DNA of 56,150 nucleotides from Parasitella parasitica (GCA_025201805.1 MU619302.1:66770-122919); one strand, 5' to 3'. Shown: positions 23,346 through 35,231, numbered from the stretch's first letter. Notes: generated from the letters alone by a model not told the origin. Translations and numbers: made by a program.

Positions 23346-24424
23346 CTCATTTACAGCGACAAAATAGTAGTAGGCTGTTTATTCAATCTCAGCAGTATGT
23401 TTCAATTTGGCCAAAACCAAAATCGAGAAATTTTTGCATACTTAATTGCTAGATATCTCAAAAAATTGATAGATATATTGGATATGTGCACTAAATGTTT
23501 AATAACAAAAATTAAATTCTGCATCTAACCATGCAAATTACAAGGCTATAAAAAGATTTTTTTTCATTACCAATTTTCAAATATTCAAAAAACGCCTTTT
23601 TTGATAGTTTTTGAGTGATAACAAGCATATTTTGAAATTATTCGGCTCTATAAAGTTGATCAAACAAATCAGCATGTCAATACCTACACATCGATACTTT
23701 ATTTACAACTGCAGCTTTATTACATCTGCCAAAAATCAAAATCTTGTCTCGACTAAAATGAATCTACAATTTTCCGGTCCTATACTTGGAGGGCCAAAAT
23801 GAAGCCATTCAAAAGGATAAAAATCAATTCCGTTTTTCGAGATTTTCTCGCTCAAAAATTGGTATTTTTTGACCAAACAAAAACCTTTCGGTAGCTATGT
23901 TGTAGCTCTATTTTTGTATTGCTATATCATGTATCTTTATATACCGTTTATTGCTCTAAAAGCGATGAAAATAAATTAAGCCTCTGCTAAAAACATATGC
24001 AAAAATATTTTTTTCTACACATCTATCTAAAAACTTATACATCTATTAGAGAATCAAATTTCAAAAAGAGTTTAATAATAACTCAAGCCAAAGTGTCTTA
24101 GTGGTTTGTCGAGAAACAGGTTGACCAAATTTACCGTAAAAAGACAAAATTGGCTTAAGCTTGTCGGATTTAAGCTTGACTACGACATATTCAAAACTAG
24201 TAGCTGTACCAAAACGTGCCTTATTACTTTACTTAAGAACTTGAACTTGATTTGGTTGCAAAATTTGAGACTTGTTATAGGACCTTAAACCATATATGTT
24301 AAAGTCTGCAAAACAAAATCTCGTTTTTGTAGTATCTCGACAACAAATATAGATATTAAAATTCGGAATACGTGATGATATACAGCTATTGTACTTGTAC
24401 CATGGTGTATTCTCAGCTTGGATC

Positions 24425-24580
24425 CCAAATCCGTACCTGAAAATGACCCTGAAAATCGAATATGAGATTTAGGGCCCAAACATAGCAAGATCTGAAAAAT
24501 GATCAGGAATAAATGAGACTTAGATTTGTTGTATAATAATCTGAAAAAAAAATTTTTTGGCTGAAGATTATGTGTTTGTT
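24425..24580 (+). repeat. Dispersed repeat segment shared with 40.84 kb
   Basis: Contains ATCCGTAC, GAGATTTAGGGCCCAAA, AGCAAGATCTGAAAAATG and TTTTTTGGCTGAAG in an order and spacing matching 40850-40985 (GATCCGTAC, GAGATTTGGGCTCCAAA, AGCAAAATTTGGAAAATG, TGTTTTGGCTCAAG). Confidence 0.6.
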
Positions 24581-24654
24581 GCTTAATAAGTGTAAAGATA
24601 TCAGTGATGCAAATTATGCCTTCAAGTGGGGGAAAAGGTAATATCTCAGATTTG

Positions 24655-24805
24655 GTGGTATTTATTTCATCCTAAAAATGAAGGCATGTAAAAATGGTCT
24701 TTGATAATGGATTACACAGTATCTCAGCTATTAATTCATGTTATGTCCAAATTATTTATATATTAGGATCATGCTTTGCTTCACAATTGAAAATAGGTCC
24801 CTGTG
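24655..24805 (+). repeat. Dispersed repeat, copy 2
   Basis: Partner of 23201-23345. The 3' end shared by both copies (CATGCTTTGCTTC at 24770) is the best preserved part. Confidence 0.7.
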
Positions 24806-25572
24806 GTGTATCTGAATTTAAATATACTAAACCAGGCTATAAGGTTGAATCTGCTACGCGAGCTTGTTATGCATTAAATGGCTGTAAGCTATATACTTAG
24901 ATAAACATAACTTCTAATTTTAGGACAAAATTTTATTTATGAACATCTTAATATTATGCAGTAAACTTGGTATTTGGTTAATCCTGTCAATGGTTAATTT
25001 TGAGAGACATAGATATTTACTGGAATCAGGATCATGTTCATCTGTTTTCGATTTAACAACAATAATAGATTATCATAAATGGTTCAAACAGCGTAATATA
25101 TTTACAAAATAATTTCTGGCGATTGCTTTCGGCCTAACGAACTGATTTGCTGCCAATACTTTTTCGATTCAAAGCCATGGTACGGTAATATTAATATTTG
25201 AAAATAGAAACACAACTTTACATGAAATCATGTTGATCTCTGTTGTCGTTACTATCGTATCTATGTAGTTGGATGATCTTCTCTTAATGCATTGTACGGT
25301 ACAACCCTGATGTATACAAGAAGTTTTGTTTGGCTTTTTCGTATCCTTATTTCAGGGCGAGAGGCTTGTTGTCTGGTTTACCCAATCACTTCAGGCAACT
25401 GTATCGACAAGGTTGCATGTATCAAGCATCCGCTATTATTACTGTGCTATACAATTACGCACGATTCACACATATACGTTACATTATCTCCCTGGTCACC
25501 CTCGTTTTTCTTTCTCTTCTTTTAATTTTCGCCTTTTTCTTTTAACAAAAGATATTTACATATACATATCGA

Positions 25573-26477
25573 ATGCATCATTTAATAACAACAGTCTTGA
25601 TCTGTTCATATATTATATCTTACACCCAAGCTTTCTCTCCGCACTTTCTTCAAAAACGCCAAGGTAATGCATTCCCATACCACATCTGTTGGACATAAAG
25701 TTTACTTAACACATTGCCAAATAGAATGTGATGGATTGCTGAGCTTTTGTTCACCACTTGCAAATTCAACTTGGTATCAGAATAACGAATACCAATTCGT
25801 TTGGAATAAAAAGTAAGCATCAGCTGCTGATAACAATTGATAAAAAAAAAACCATCCTAACTAAGTCTATGCAATATACAGCCATTCTTTTTTTATGTAT
25901 AATGTATGTAAGTGAAAATTCAACCTCTCTTATGTAATTTAATCATAGATACTGATATGGAGATCATTTAAGAGGAATCCAAGCTTTGATATACATCTAG
26001 TAACAGTATCGCCCACGCTTGAACGCAGAACTATCAAATCATGGTTTAACCTAACAAGCACAAATGATTCACTGGCAGTAAAAGTAACCAGCGATTGGTT
26101 TCCAACAACATTACCGAATAGTGCTTCCAACAAGACCTGGAATATGCATGTAATCCTGCTTGAACATAATCCACTTGAGCAATTGTCTGAACCCACCACA
26201 ATTGCACTAAATATAAACTCCAATGATACGCCTCATGTCGAAATGAAAGTAGTGCGTAAGTAGTAGCGTAGTATAATGACGAGATTATTCATGTATTTAA
26301 ACCATCTGTGACAGAGCTGCCTCCTGTCCCTGTTATCATCCACAAGAAAGTGTTTCCTTCGCAGTGGAAACTAGCCGTTATCATTGTTGCCATTGCCATT
26401 GTGATTATAGCAGTTTGTATCATTGTTTGGTTGTATAAGAACATGCAGAAACAGAAAAAGAAAGCAGCAGCAGCAGA

Positions 26478-26508
<31 letters not shown>

Positions 26509-26766
26509 TCGGGACAACTAGATCAAAACAATAACAAAGTGCAGAGTTCTATTTTAAGCACACCAGACGCGATGATGATCGCTGATACATTTCGTCAAGT
26601 AATGTCGAACACATCAGATATAGATAAACATAGAAACCAAGTAGGCGAAGATTTGCTAAAGCGTCAATTGGAATCAGAAGGAACATCGGTATCTGAGGTT
26701 GAAAGAAGAACATCTTCAACTAAACAGAAGACGAAAAAGTTGCTGGTGTCTCCTTTCTCTAAATAA
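25573..26766 (+). CDS. Secreted-type single-pass membrane protein, function unknown
   Basis: Four exons (25573-25663, 25725-25812, 25963-26255, 26315-26766) sum to 924 bases, 307 residues. It opens with a signal peptide (MHHLITTVLICSYIISYTQA) followed by a KR site, then an extracellular region with SFCSPLANSTWYQNNEYQF and several N-x-S/T sites (NSTW, NLTS, NDSL, NKTW, NSND). A long hydrophobic segment (LAVIIVAIAIVIIAVCIIVW, around residues 185-205) is followed by NMQKQKKK, then an alanine/glutamate low-complexity tract and a basic tail, giving a type I topology with the tail in the cytosol. The start and all joins were chosen because they keep phase and produce a signal peptide. I do not recognise the family; surface sensor or wall-associated protein is possible. 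Only 18 bp separate its stop from the PUS4 start. Confidence 0.85.
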
Positions 26767-26784
26767 AACTAAAAATAATCAAAA

Positions 26785-27791
26785 ATGTCTTTAAAATATG
26801 CTTTGAATGGTGTCATATCTGTTTATAAACCAAAAGGTTGGACATCTAGAAAAGCAGCAGATTTCGTTCAGTATGGCCTTTCAAATATATTATGGACACG
26901 TCAATCTCCACTTGGACAAAAAAATCGGCTCAAAGTAGGGCATGGTGGTACCTTAGACCCAATGGGAGAAGGCGTGTTAGGTATGTGTAATCAGTAACCC
27001 AGGGGAAGGGGCACACTGAAAAGTTCATGTTACCAAGTTTGGTAACCATGGCAACTAGATTTTGATCAACGGGTTCATCAGTTTTAGGGCTTGGAAGAAG
27101 CTGCAAACAATTGAGTAGTTACCTTGAATGCAGCAAGGTAATTCACATTTAAGGGAGCAAAATATGGGTATCGTAAATAATAATATAAATAGGAATACAT
27201 TGTGCAAGCAAAATTCGGTCAATCGACAGATACTTTTGATGCAGAAGGACAAGTGATACAAATTGGTAAAACCGATCACTTGACTCGAGAATTGATTGAA
27301 AAAACACTACCCCAATATCAAGGCCATGTTACTCAAGTGCCACCAATGTAAGATCCTATACAATGTCATACTTTATATAATACCAAGGAGGCATTGTTTT
27401 TAAGCGGTCCCATTATGGTAATTTGTCTAGTTATTCAGCATTAAAAATGAATGGAAGGAGACTCTACGACTATGCAAGACAGGGTATACCATTGCCCAAA
27501 CCAATTGAGCCTCGTAGAGTATTCATCGAGGATATCGAGTTGATCGATTTTCATGATACAGAATGCAAGCTACGCATCGTTTGTGGTGGAGGCACTTATA
27601 TGAGAAGCTTGGTTCATGACATGGCTATCAGTATGGGGACATATGCCCATATGACCGCATTGCTGAGAACACGCCAAGGTAGTTTCACAGTAGACGATTC
27701 ACTGAAATTAGATTCAACCTTTTCAGTTGAAAGCGTTGCATCTAGATATAAAGTAGCCGTTGATTACAAGGAGGGGTTTGCTACGAAATAG
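26785..27791 (+). CDS. PUS4: tRNA pseudouridine synthase, TruB/Pus4 family
   Basis: Makes the near-universal pseudouridine 55 in the T-loop of tRNAs; yeast Pus4 acts on cytosolic and mitochondrial tRNAs. Four exons (26785-26980, 27088-27137, 27193-27347, 27431-27791) sum to 762 bases, 253 residues. Visible signatures: GVISVYKPKGWTS at the start, KVGHGGTLDPMGEGVL with the catalytic Asp in the TLD motif, FGQSTDTFDAEG, QVPPIYSALKMNGRRLYDYAR, and CGGGTYMRSLVHDMA. The second exon is just 50 bp. The protein is shorter than yeast Pus4 (403) and lacks a recognisable PUA domain after the catalytic core. The ATG lies 18 bp after the stop of the preceding same-strand gene, leaving almost no room for a promoter. 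Confidence 0.93.
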
Positions 27792-28017
27792 CACACTCCT
27801 TATTCTTTTGGTATGATATTCTGACTTTACCACTATTGTACGACCACTACACTGAAAGACTTGCTCAGAGATTTATGTACACATACACGCACACACTAAA
27901 TAGTGCAGATATTTTCTTTATCCTTTATCCTGTATCTTTTATCCTCACTTCTTTCTTTTCTTTTTCGTTTTTCGTTTTTCTTTCTTTTATTTTTGATTTA
28001 TTTGGCTTGAATAAAAT

Positions 28018-29674
28018 ATGCCTATTTACAGCCTACCATCCGAATTACTACTTCAAATACTACAACACATATTAGATTCTCCAGAGGCTTCGTCACAAGA
28101 ACTTTTACAATGCGCTTTAACTTGCAAAACTTGGAGCTATTTCGCCCTCCAGCTATTGTGGCACAAACCGCTTATACTCAAACCACAAACATGGTTGAAG
28201 TTCTCTAAAATACTTGCACTCGAAAACACATACATTGCCTATGCACCACTTGTACGACGAATCAACTTATCAGCCGTTACTGAATTTATTAGTGATGAAT
28301 CACTGCTTTTACTTTCAGTCTGTAAACAACTAGATCGTGTTACCTTGACTGGATGTACATTCATCACAGATGCTGGGCTGATCGATTTTTTAAAACGAGA
28401 TGTTGGCCGATTTCTGCTGTCTATGGATTTATCTGAAATCAAGCACCTGACTGATGAAACAGTACTGACGATTGCGGAAACTTGTAAGCGGTTGCAAGGT
28501 CTCAACTTGAGCGTGAATCCAGTCAAAGAAGAGGAATGTCATGGGATCACAGATAAAAGTATAGTCAAACTAGCTGAGAATTGCAGAGATTTAAGAAGAG
28601 TAAGGAGCAGCCTTGTTAAGGAGTTCTTGATTGTATTTAGGAGTTTCTTATATATATATGTATGTTTTTTTTCTATTGTAGATCCGTTTGTCCAACTGGA
28701 AACTATTGACTGATGAATCGATTTCGGCATTGACGACATACTGTCCTACCTTACTAGAAATTGATGTTGTTAATTGCTCAATTACGAATCAGTCTCTCTT
28801 GAATATCTTTGACCGTTGTCGAGAATTACGAGAACTCAAATTAAATCAGTGTGCTTATTTATCTGACGATGGATTCATTAAATCAGCACTTGCGAAATCC
28901 CTGCCAGATCGAGTCTATTACGATCAACTCAGAATACTGGAGCTCACAAATGTGTTTGGAATCACAGATAGAACAGTGGATTACATAACACAAGCCGCAC
29001 CGAAGATTCGCAATTTGGTGCTTAACAAATGCACCAACTTGACTGATCTCGGTGTGGAGTATCTCACTCGGTTGGGTCGCTATTTGCATTACATTCATTT
29101 GGGCAGCTGCAAGAACATCACGGATCAAGCCATTATCCAACTGACGTCTAAATGTACCCGTATTCGATACATTGACTTGGCCAGTTGCCATAAATTGGGA
29201 GACGACACGGTAGTTGCCTTGGCAGCTTTGCCAAAGCTCAAAAGAATTGGATTGGTAAAGTGCCACCGCATCACTAATCGTGCTATCATGGCACTCACAA
29301 GAAATGCACGCACCAGTGTATCACTTGAGCGCATCCACTTGTCTTATTGCGAACAATTGACTGTGCAAGCTATCTCTGTTCTTGTCATCCATTGCCGCCG
29401 CCTCACCCATTTGAGCTTATCATTTATACCCGCATTCCAACATGAAGAATTCCAGAGGTTTTGCCGACCACCACCAAAGGAATACAATTCTGAACTGCAA
29501 CGAACATTCTGTGTATTCAGTGGGCAGAATGTTCATGATTTACGCAATTACTTCAAGTCTTCAGCCTACCTCAATAACAGCGACTTTGGAAGACGATTGC
29601 ACTATGCACAATCTATACAGAGTAGAATCGATGAAATGAGTGAGACGCTACAGAACAGGCTCTTTGTACAATAG
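28018..29674 (+). CDS. GRR1: F-box/leucine-rich-repeat protein, Grr1-like
   Basis: Substrate receptor of an SCF ubiquitin ligase; in yeast Grr1 links nutrient sensing to the cell cycle by targeting G1 cyclins and regulators of hexose transporter genes. Two exons (28018-28599, 28682-29674) give 524 residues. The N-terminal F-box reads YSLPSELLLQILQHIL..LTCKTWSYFALQLLWHKP. It is followed by about a dozen cysteine-containing LRRs (repeat theme CHKLGDDTVVALA, CKNITDQAIIQLT, CEQLTVQAISVL). The C-terminal FCVFSGQNVHDLRNYF matches the conserved end of fungal Grr1. It is much shorter than yeast Grr1 (1151) because the long N- and C-terminal tails are absent, as in many filamentous fungi. The intron interrupts the LRR array and has a GTAAGG donor. 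Confidence 0.9.
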
Positions 29675-29832
29675 CTTCCGGAAACCACATCATGAACAAT
29701 CCGGACAGACAATTGATTCCAGACCGGGATTCGAATACCCTACATAGTCCTATAAAAATAATCCTCCCAGAAAAAAAAATAAAAGAGATTCTCTCCTTCT
29801 ACTAGTCAAATCCTTTCAACTAAGTCTTAACC

Positions 29833-30672
29833 ATGGGTGGTAAATATCATTGCAATCATCTATCCATCCGTCTTGAAATAAACTAATCCATCACGCCCAC
29901 ACGCAAAAAAAAAGCTTACAAATATCTTGAAGAGCTTTCCAGAAAGAAACAATCTGATGTTTCTCGTTTCTTGCTTCGTGTAAGATGTTGGGAATTCAGG
30001 TACAATTCAGAATCCTTGTATTCTATTTAGGCTTGAATACGCCTTGATTTCACAGTAAATCAAGAGTTTACCAAATTCATCCGATGAGCAATAATTGTAC
30101 TTGAACTAAAAGGCCCCATTCTGGTTTTTTTTTTTTATTCATTTTGTAGACAATTGAATGTCATTCATCGTGCATCGCGCCCTTCTCGCCCTGACAAAGC
30201 TCGTCGTTTAGGCTACAAGGCCAAGCAAGGTTTTGTCATCTACCGTATCCGTGTTCGCCGTGGTGGCCGTAAGAGACCTGTCCCCAAGGGTGCTACCTTT
30301 GGTAAGCCTGTCAATGAGGGTGTTTCTCAGCTCAAGTACCAACGCTCTTTGCGCTCGACTGCTGAGGAACGTATCGGTCGCAAGTGTGCCAACCTCCGAG
30401 TTTTGAACTCTTACTGGGTTAACCAAGACGCTACTTACAAGTACTACGAAGTTATTCTCGTCGATCCCTCCCACAAGGCTATTCGTCGTGATGCCCACAT
30501 CAACTGGATCGCTAACCCCGTCCACAAACGTCGTGAGGCTCGTGGTTTAACTGCCATTGGCAAGAAATCTAGAGGTCATGGCAAGGGTCATCGCTTCAAT
30601 AACACCAAGGGCAGTGGTCGTCGTGCTACCTGGAAGCGCCGCAACACTCTTTCTCTTCGTCGTTATCGTTAA
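29833..30672 (+). CDS. RPL15: 60S ribosomal protein eL15
   Basis: Core component of the large ribosomal subunit. Three exons (29833-29839, 29915-29999, 30150-30672) sum to 615 bases, exactly 204 residues, the standard eukaryotic length. The first exon is only 7 bp (ATGGGTG), as commonly seen in ribosomal protein genes, and joins to [19 protein letters not shown]. Other landmarks: [56 protein letters not shown] and [20 protein letters not shown]. Codon use is strongly biased to C-ending codons compared with its neighbours, consistent with very high expression. The 3' end lies 58 bp from the end of a convergent small gene. Confidence 0.98.
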
Positions 30673-30730
30673 ATCATAATAAATTTACATTTCCGTATCA
30701 CTTTTTGTACATAGTAAATAACCAAAATGT

Positions 30731-31032
30731 TTATTTCTTGTCTTTTTCTTCTAATGCACGGAGCAATATTTTGATGCGGTATTCTGCCTTCTGGTTTTGG
30801 ATGCGCAATTCTTTGATTTCTTGAAGCAACTCTTCGTTGTTGCCATCATGAGTTATGGGTTGATCGTCTACAAGATTATGTTGGTGGCCAAAAGCTATCT
30901 AGGAAAGTGGGAGCTTTTCGTACCTGATTTGTTGATAATACGCCTTAGTTGATCAACTTGACGTTGTAATGCTTCTATAGCAACATTGACAGGCGTGCTA
31001 CTAAGGAAATGGGTTTGCCCTTGTTCTGACAT
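30731..31032 (-). CDS. Small coiled-coil protein, 69 residues
   Basis: Two exons (31032-30924 and 30831-30731) give a 69-residue protein. The N-terminus is MSEQGQTHFLSSTPVNVAIE, followed by LQRQVDQLRRIINKS and ELLQEIKELRIQNQKAEYRI with a KILLRALEEKDKK end. The 92-bp intron has a GTACG donor. The acceptor is the AG before AGTTGC: an earlier TAG would bring an in-frame stop. The ELxxENxKLxYRIxxLLRAL-like theme recurs in small eukaryotic coiled-coil proteins and in appended domains of some aminoacyl-tRNA synthetases; the link is only by pattern. Convergent with RPL15. No open frame longer than 40 codons shows it in raw sequence, so it is easily missed. Confidence 0.65.
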
Positions 31033-31605
31033 TGTCGATTATTAAAACGAGAGAAAAAAAGGTTGTCAATCAGTATTGATTTAGACAGCATTTTAAAACA
31101 ACGGGGGTCCAAATCCATAGATGTCAACAAGACCCTTTTGTTCATTGTTCCGTTGTTTAGGGTTGATTTATAGGCGTAGTTTGAGGGAGATGGTTTGTTT
31201 TATCCACAGTTACTATACTATGCTGATTTTTTCTTTGTACAAGGGGTTTTATATAGTACTCTACTTTTCAATTATATAAGGAGCATTAGGAACAAGTGCA
31301 AACAGAAACAAGGTAGCTACAGCAACTAGTCCATCATTTTATTCACTCCTATTTTCTATCATGGAAAATATAAGGTATCATACATTTGCTATATACTGCA
31401 TTATGCATTTATATATACACACAAAAAGAACTAGAAACAAGGCATTTTTATTCTCGTTAAGCCGCCTTAACTCGCAAATATTTATCGCAGAGTCGTTAAA
31501 TGTATTATCTATATTAATTCTATTATTGTTTATTAAAGATGCCTTTATATTGGATTTGCATTTCCTGCCTTGATTTCCGATATAGGTTCAATCTATTGCA
31601 TTAAA

Positions 31606-31646
<41 letters not shown>

Positions 31647-32120
31647 NNNNNNNNNNTTTTTTTTCTTTTCTTTTCTTTTGCCAGATGCAGGGTCGCTGCC
31701 CTTTTTCTTTTAATTCCTAAAGATAATTAGTATGGGCCTGGATGCTGTTAGATATAAGCTTTTTCAGACGTATTTATAAAAGCCTGGTTTCTGTGTGTGC
31801 TACGTTAAATTTAAGATGTATAACACAAAGCATCTATTGTGCCAGTTTGAATGAAAAATGCTGTGATACATGTAATATTTTCTTTTTTATCTGATATAAT
31901 TTATATATAAATTGTTTGCCCCTCTTTTTTTTTTTTAAAAAAAAAAAAGTATATATATATACATAATAATACACATTATAAAGATTTCCCCCTTCCTCTT
32001 CCTTCTCTTTTCTATAGTTTTTTATTGTTTATTTTCAACGATTTATTGTATAAGAAATTACCAGCTAGTTTATCAAATTATCGAGAATAGTAACAGGTAC
32101 ATACGGAAAAACAGACAAAG
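31033..32120. other. Spacer with assembly gap
   Basis: Divergent region between the small coiled-coil gene and the RhoGAP gene. A poly-T run of over 40 bases (31609-31664) encloses ten Ns (31647-31656), followed by a TTTTC repeat. A second T/A run at 31926-31950 and TA repeats follow. No gene supported; the open frame at 31361-31573 has no recognisable feature. Confidence 0.6.
31647..31656. other. Assembly gap, ten Ns inside poly-T
   Basis: Run of N embedded in a homopolymer, so the true length here is unknown. Confidence 0.99.
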
Positions 32121-35100
32121 ATGGAAGGACCAGCTTGTACAGGTTGTCATCTTATTATCGAAGAAGGCTCAGTGATAGCATTTGGCGATTCAATATTTCA
32201 TCTGAAATGGTAAATAGGCTAGAGATCAACTTGATCAATCGAAGATTAACATGCTAGTAGCTTCATTTGTGCGAAATGTTCAGATCCTGTGGATTGCGAG
32301 TCAAATCTACTACTCTTGACTAATGGGAGACCAGTTTGCGAGAGCTGCTCTTATTGCTGTAACGCTTGCAAACAAGTGATTCGAGATGAAGCCATTATGA
32401 CAGGTATGCGTACATGGACACAGTATCTTTGTTCAAAGAAATGCTAATAAATACACAAAAAGGCGACGAAGCTTACCACGCAGAATGCTTTCGCTGTGTG
32501 TCATGCAGAAAAAAAATTGACGATTTAGTATTCACCCAAACTAGCAAGGTACAAGTGCTTTACACAATCATCCTTGACTACACACACTCAAGATTTCTTA
32601 ATTAGGGCATTCATTGTACACCATGTCATGAAAAACGCAGAGCCGAAAAACAGCGAAGAAGGGCAGAGAGAGAAAAGAGATTACAATTAAAGCAGCAGGC
32701 AAAGGAGTTGCCAACTATTTCATCTGCTGATACCACTACTTCTCCTCTTGCTCAGGTAAATGACAACATTAAATATAGGAGAAAAGACGTTGAATTTTTA
32801 ATATGTGTCTGTAGCCTCAAAAGAAAAACCTGCTTACTACTGCTACTACCACCACCAGTCGTCTGTTTGATACGCGGTTGGTTGCAGACTATATGCAGCA
32901 CCCATCAAAGAGAGATCCACCAACACCATCTCGTTCCCGTAGCAATTCAGTCGACAATCCCCCAAAAATGCGCCTGATAGGGCCGACTCCCTCACGATCT
33001 GAAGTTGTGTCAAAGTCACCCAGCTCACCTCCTTTATCGATTGGAGACAGCAAGAAACCTAAATTGACTACATCTAGCTCACTCACAGACATGCCATCCC
33101 TCAATCTTTCATTTTTCGATAATGAATCCTCTGACCTTGTCAATTTGACCAAGAAGCTGGGGGCCAACATCTCCATGGATATCTACGGCAGCCAGCAAGA
33201 CAAGCAAAACGCTGTTGCCGTGCCTGTGATTGTCAAAACCACTGAAAACATTTCTCGTGCTTCGCAATACCTTGAGTCCTCCCTTATGACTGACGAGTAC
33301 GACTTTTCTCGTCCTCCACCTATCGTTACTGCTGCTGCTTCAACAACAGACTCTATTGATGGTAGATCGAGTTTGTCAATTTCAACAACATCATCGTCAA
33401 CCGCCACCACAAACCAACTGCGCACAGAACTTGATGCCACACAAGCTAAATTAGCAGCTATGCAAACGGGTTACACCAAGATCAAAGACGCCAGTCGCAA
33501 AGCTTTGGAAGAGTTTACACATGCTAAAGAGGAGTTTGCAAAGGAAGTGAGTCTTCGCCAGCAGCAAGAGTATACAATCGTACAGTTGAAGCACCAGCTG
33601 CATATTGCCTATCAAGCAAAACAGCTATCGAGACCAGAGCTAGCATCCATCACCAAAGAAGAAATCGAACATGTGGCTAAGATCCGGGTGGAATTAGACA
33701 GGACCTGCAACGAGCTCAAGACCTACCGTAACATTTTATGCAAAGATATTGAAAGCCTATCAAAGCAAGCTGGTCTTGCGGCTATTCATGATGCTTTGGT
33801 CTGTGAAATCAAGTCGCTCAACGCTGACCGTGACCAAGTGCGCAAGGATACCAAATCACTGGAGGCAATTCGTGATGATGTGCTACATGAAATGGTGATG
33901 CTTAACACTAAAAATGCCGAATTGACAGAGATGAACAATGATCTATCCCGCCGTGTTACTGAAAGAGAAAGAGAAGCTGCTGCTGTCATGGCTGGCACAT
34001 CGTTTCTGTATTCACCATCTCCCAGCCTCTCCTCCGAGCTTGGTTCCCCCGTCCTACAGCAGCAAAAACCCAGCGAAACCAACATTCTTTACCATCACCA
34101 TCACCATCATCATCAACAACAACAGCAACAGCCCAAAGTCTTTAAACTGAAAAAGAAGGGCAACATGTTTGCAAAGTTGAGTGGTAAAAAGGACCCGGCT
34201 GCTCAGCTTTATGGCCATGGCAATCTCACAACCTCCAGCACGTTTAGCCTATCACCAACGCCAGAGTTTTCATCCAAGAAGCAATCCTCAGAAAGCACCC
34301 ATTCGCATGAGTCTCACACGTTCTTGCCCACTTCCTTTTTACGGCCGGTCAAATGTGATGCTTGCGGTGAGAAAATGTGGGGATTGTCTGAATTGCGCTG
34401 TCAGGGCTGCTCATATTGCACTCATGCCCGCTGCCTGCCTAACGTGCCTCAGCTATGTTACGGGTCTCAAACAACAACTAGTTTGGAATCACCTCCAGCC
34501 GCAGACGATGTTGTAAAGCTATTTGGTAGCGATCTTGGCGAGCGTTCTCGATACGAAGATAGGCCAATTCCTTTGATAATCGAGCAATGTATTCAAGCTG
34601 TTGAAACACGAGGCATGGATTATGAAGGCATCTATCGAAAATCAGGGGGTGCTGCACAAATGCGTCTAATTCATCAGTCTTTTGATTCTGGCGATCCTAT
34701 CGACTTGGAAGACGATGACTCTGTCAATGATATCTGTGCCGTAACAAGCGTCCTTAAACAATACTTTAGAGAATTACCTGACCCCCTTCTGCCGTTTAGT
34801 CTTTACACTCAATTCATTGATGCAGCGTGTAAGTATCCATATGCTACATACCTTGTAAGCTAAAGTATTAACGACGCCATCTACAGCAAATCAGGTGGGG
34901 CAAAAAAAAATAGACACATTTGTTGACCTCCTGTCTCAACTGCCCAAGGTCAATTACGACACGCTTCGTTTGCTGATTCAGCACTTGTACAGGTAACTAT
35001 ATTTTCGTCGCAGATTTCGAACAAGACCATCCCCACATATTAATATCTATTTCTCTATATAGTGTTCAGACACGCCATAAGGAAAATCTGATGACAACAA

Positions 35101-35231
35101 AAAATTTAGCCATGGTCTTTGGACCGACATTGTTGCGCGATGTCGAATCAAGCCGTGATCTGGTTGATATGAACTACAAAAACGCTGTTGTTGAGTTCCT
35201 GATAACGCACGCTCACGATCTCTTGCCTTAA
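32121..35231 (+). CDS. LIM-C1-RhoGAP protein, Rga type
   Basis: GTPase-activating protein for Rho/Cdc42-type GTPases, controlling polarity and the cell wall. Seven exons (32121-32209, 32261-32403, 32463-32548, 32606-32755, 32815-34828, 34887-34992, 35063-35231) sum to 2757 bases, 918 residues. Two LIM zinc modules are at the N-terminus (CTGCHLIIEEG..FHLKCFICAKC and CNACKQVI..YHAECFRCVSC). Then come a Ser/Pro/Thr-rich linker, a coiled coil from about residue 320 (ELDATQAKLAAMQ) to 510, and a basic LKKKGN patch. A C1-like zinc finger follows (SFLRPVKCDACGEKMWG..CQGCSYCTHARC), and the last 200 residues form the RhoGAP fold with the arginine finger in GIYRKSGG and the LRDVESSRDLVDMN end. LIM plus RhoGAP matches yeast Rga1/Rga2 and S. 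pombe Rga1; the added C1 suggests lipid or membrane binding. Confidence 0.93.

Larger units (their letters stand above)
22732..25572. other. AT-rich spacer with diverged dispersed repeats, 2.8 kb
   Basis: No gene supported. Open frames such as 23328-23528 and 24694-24900 lie inside diverged copies of the same non-coding repeat (see 23201-23345 and 24655-24805) and have no protein features. The segment 25290-25570 is probably promoter and 5' UTR of the membrane-protein gene. Confidence 0.5.

Noticed and set aside
25292-25545. Overlapping frames upstream of the membrane-protein gene
   Set aside because: They begin at TTG and overlap in three frames. A clean ATG with signal peptide lies at 25573 and joins in phase to the downstream exons.
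29833-29839. 7-bp first exon of RPL15 considered as anomaly
   Set aside because: Tiny first exons ending just after the ATG are a known feature of ribosomal protein genes.
30208-30525. Minus-strand open frame opposite RPL15
   Set aside because: Antisense shadow caused by strong codon bias of the ribosomal protein gene.
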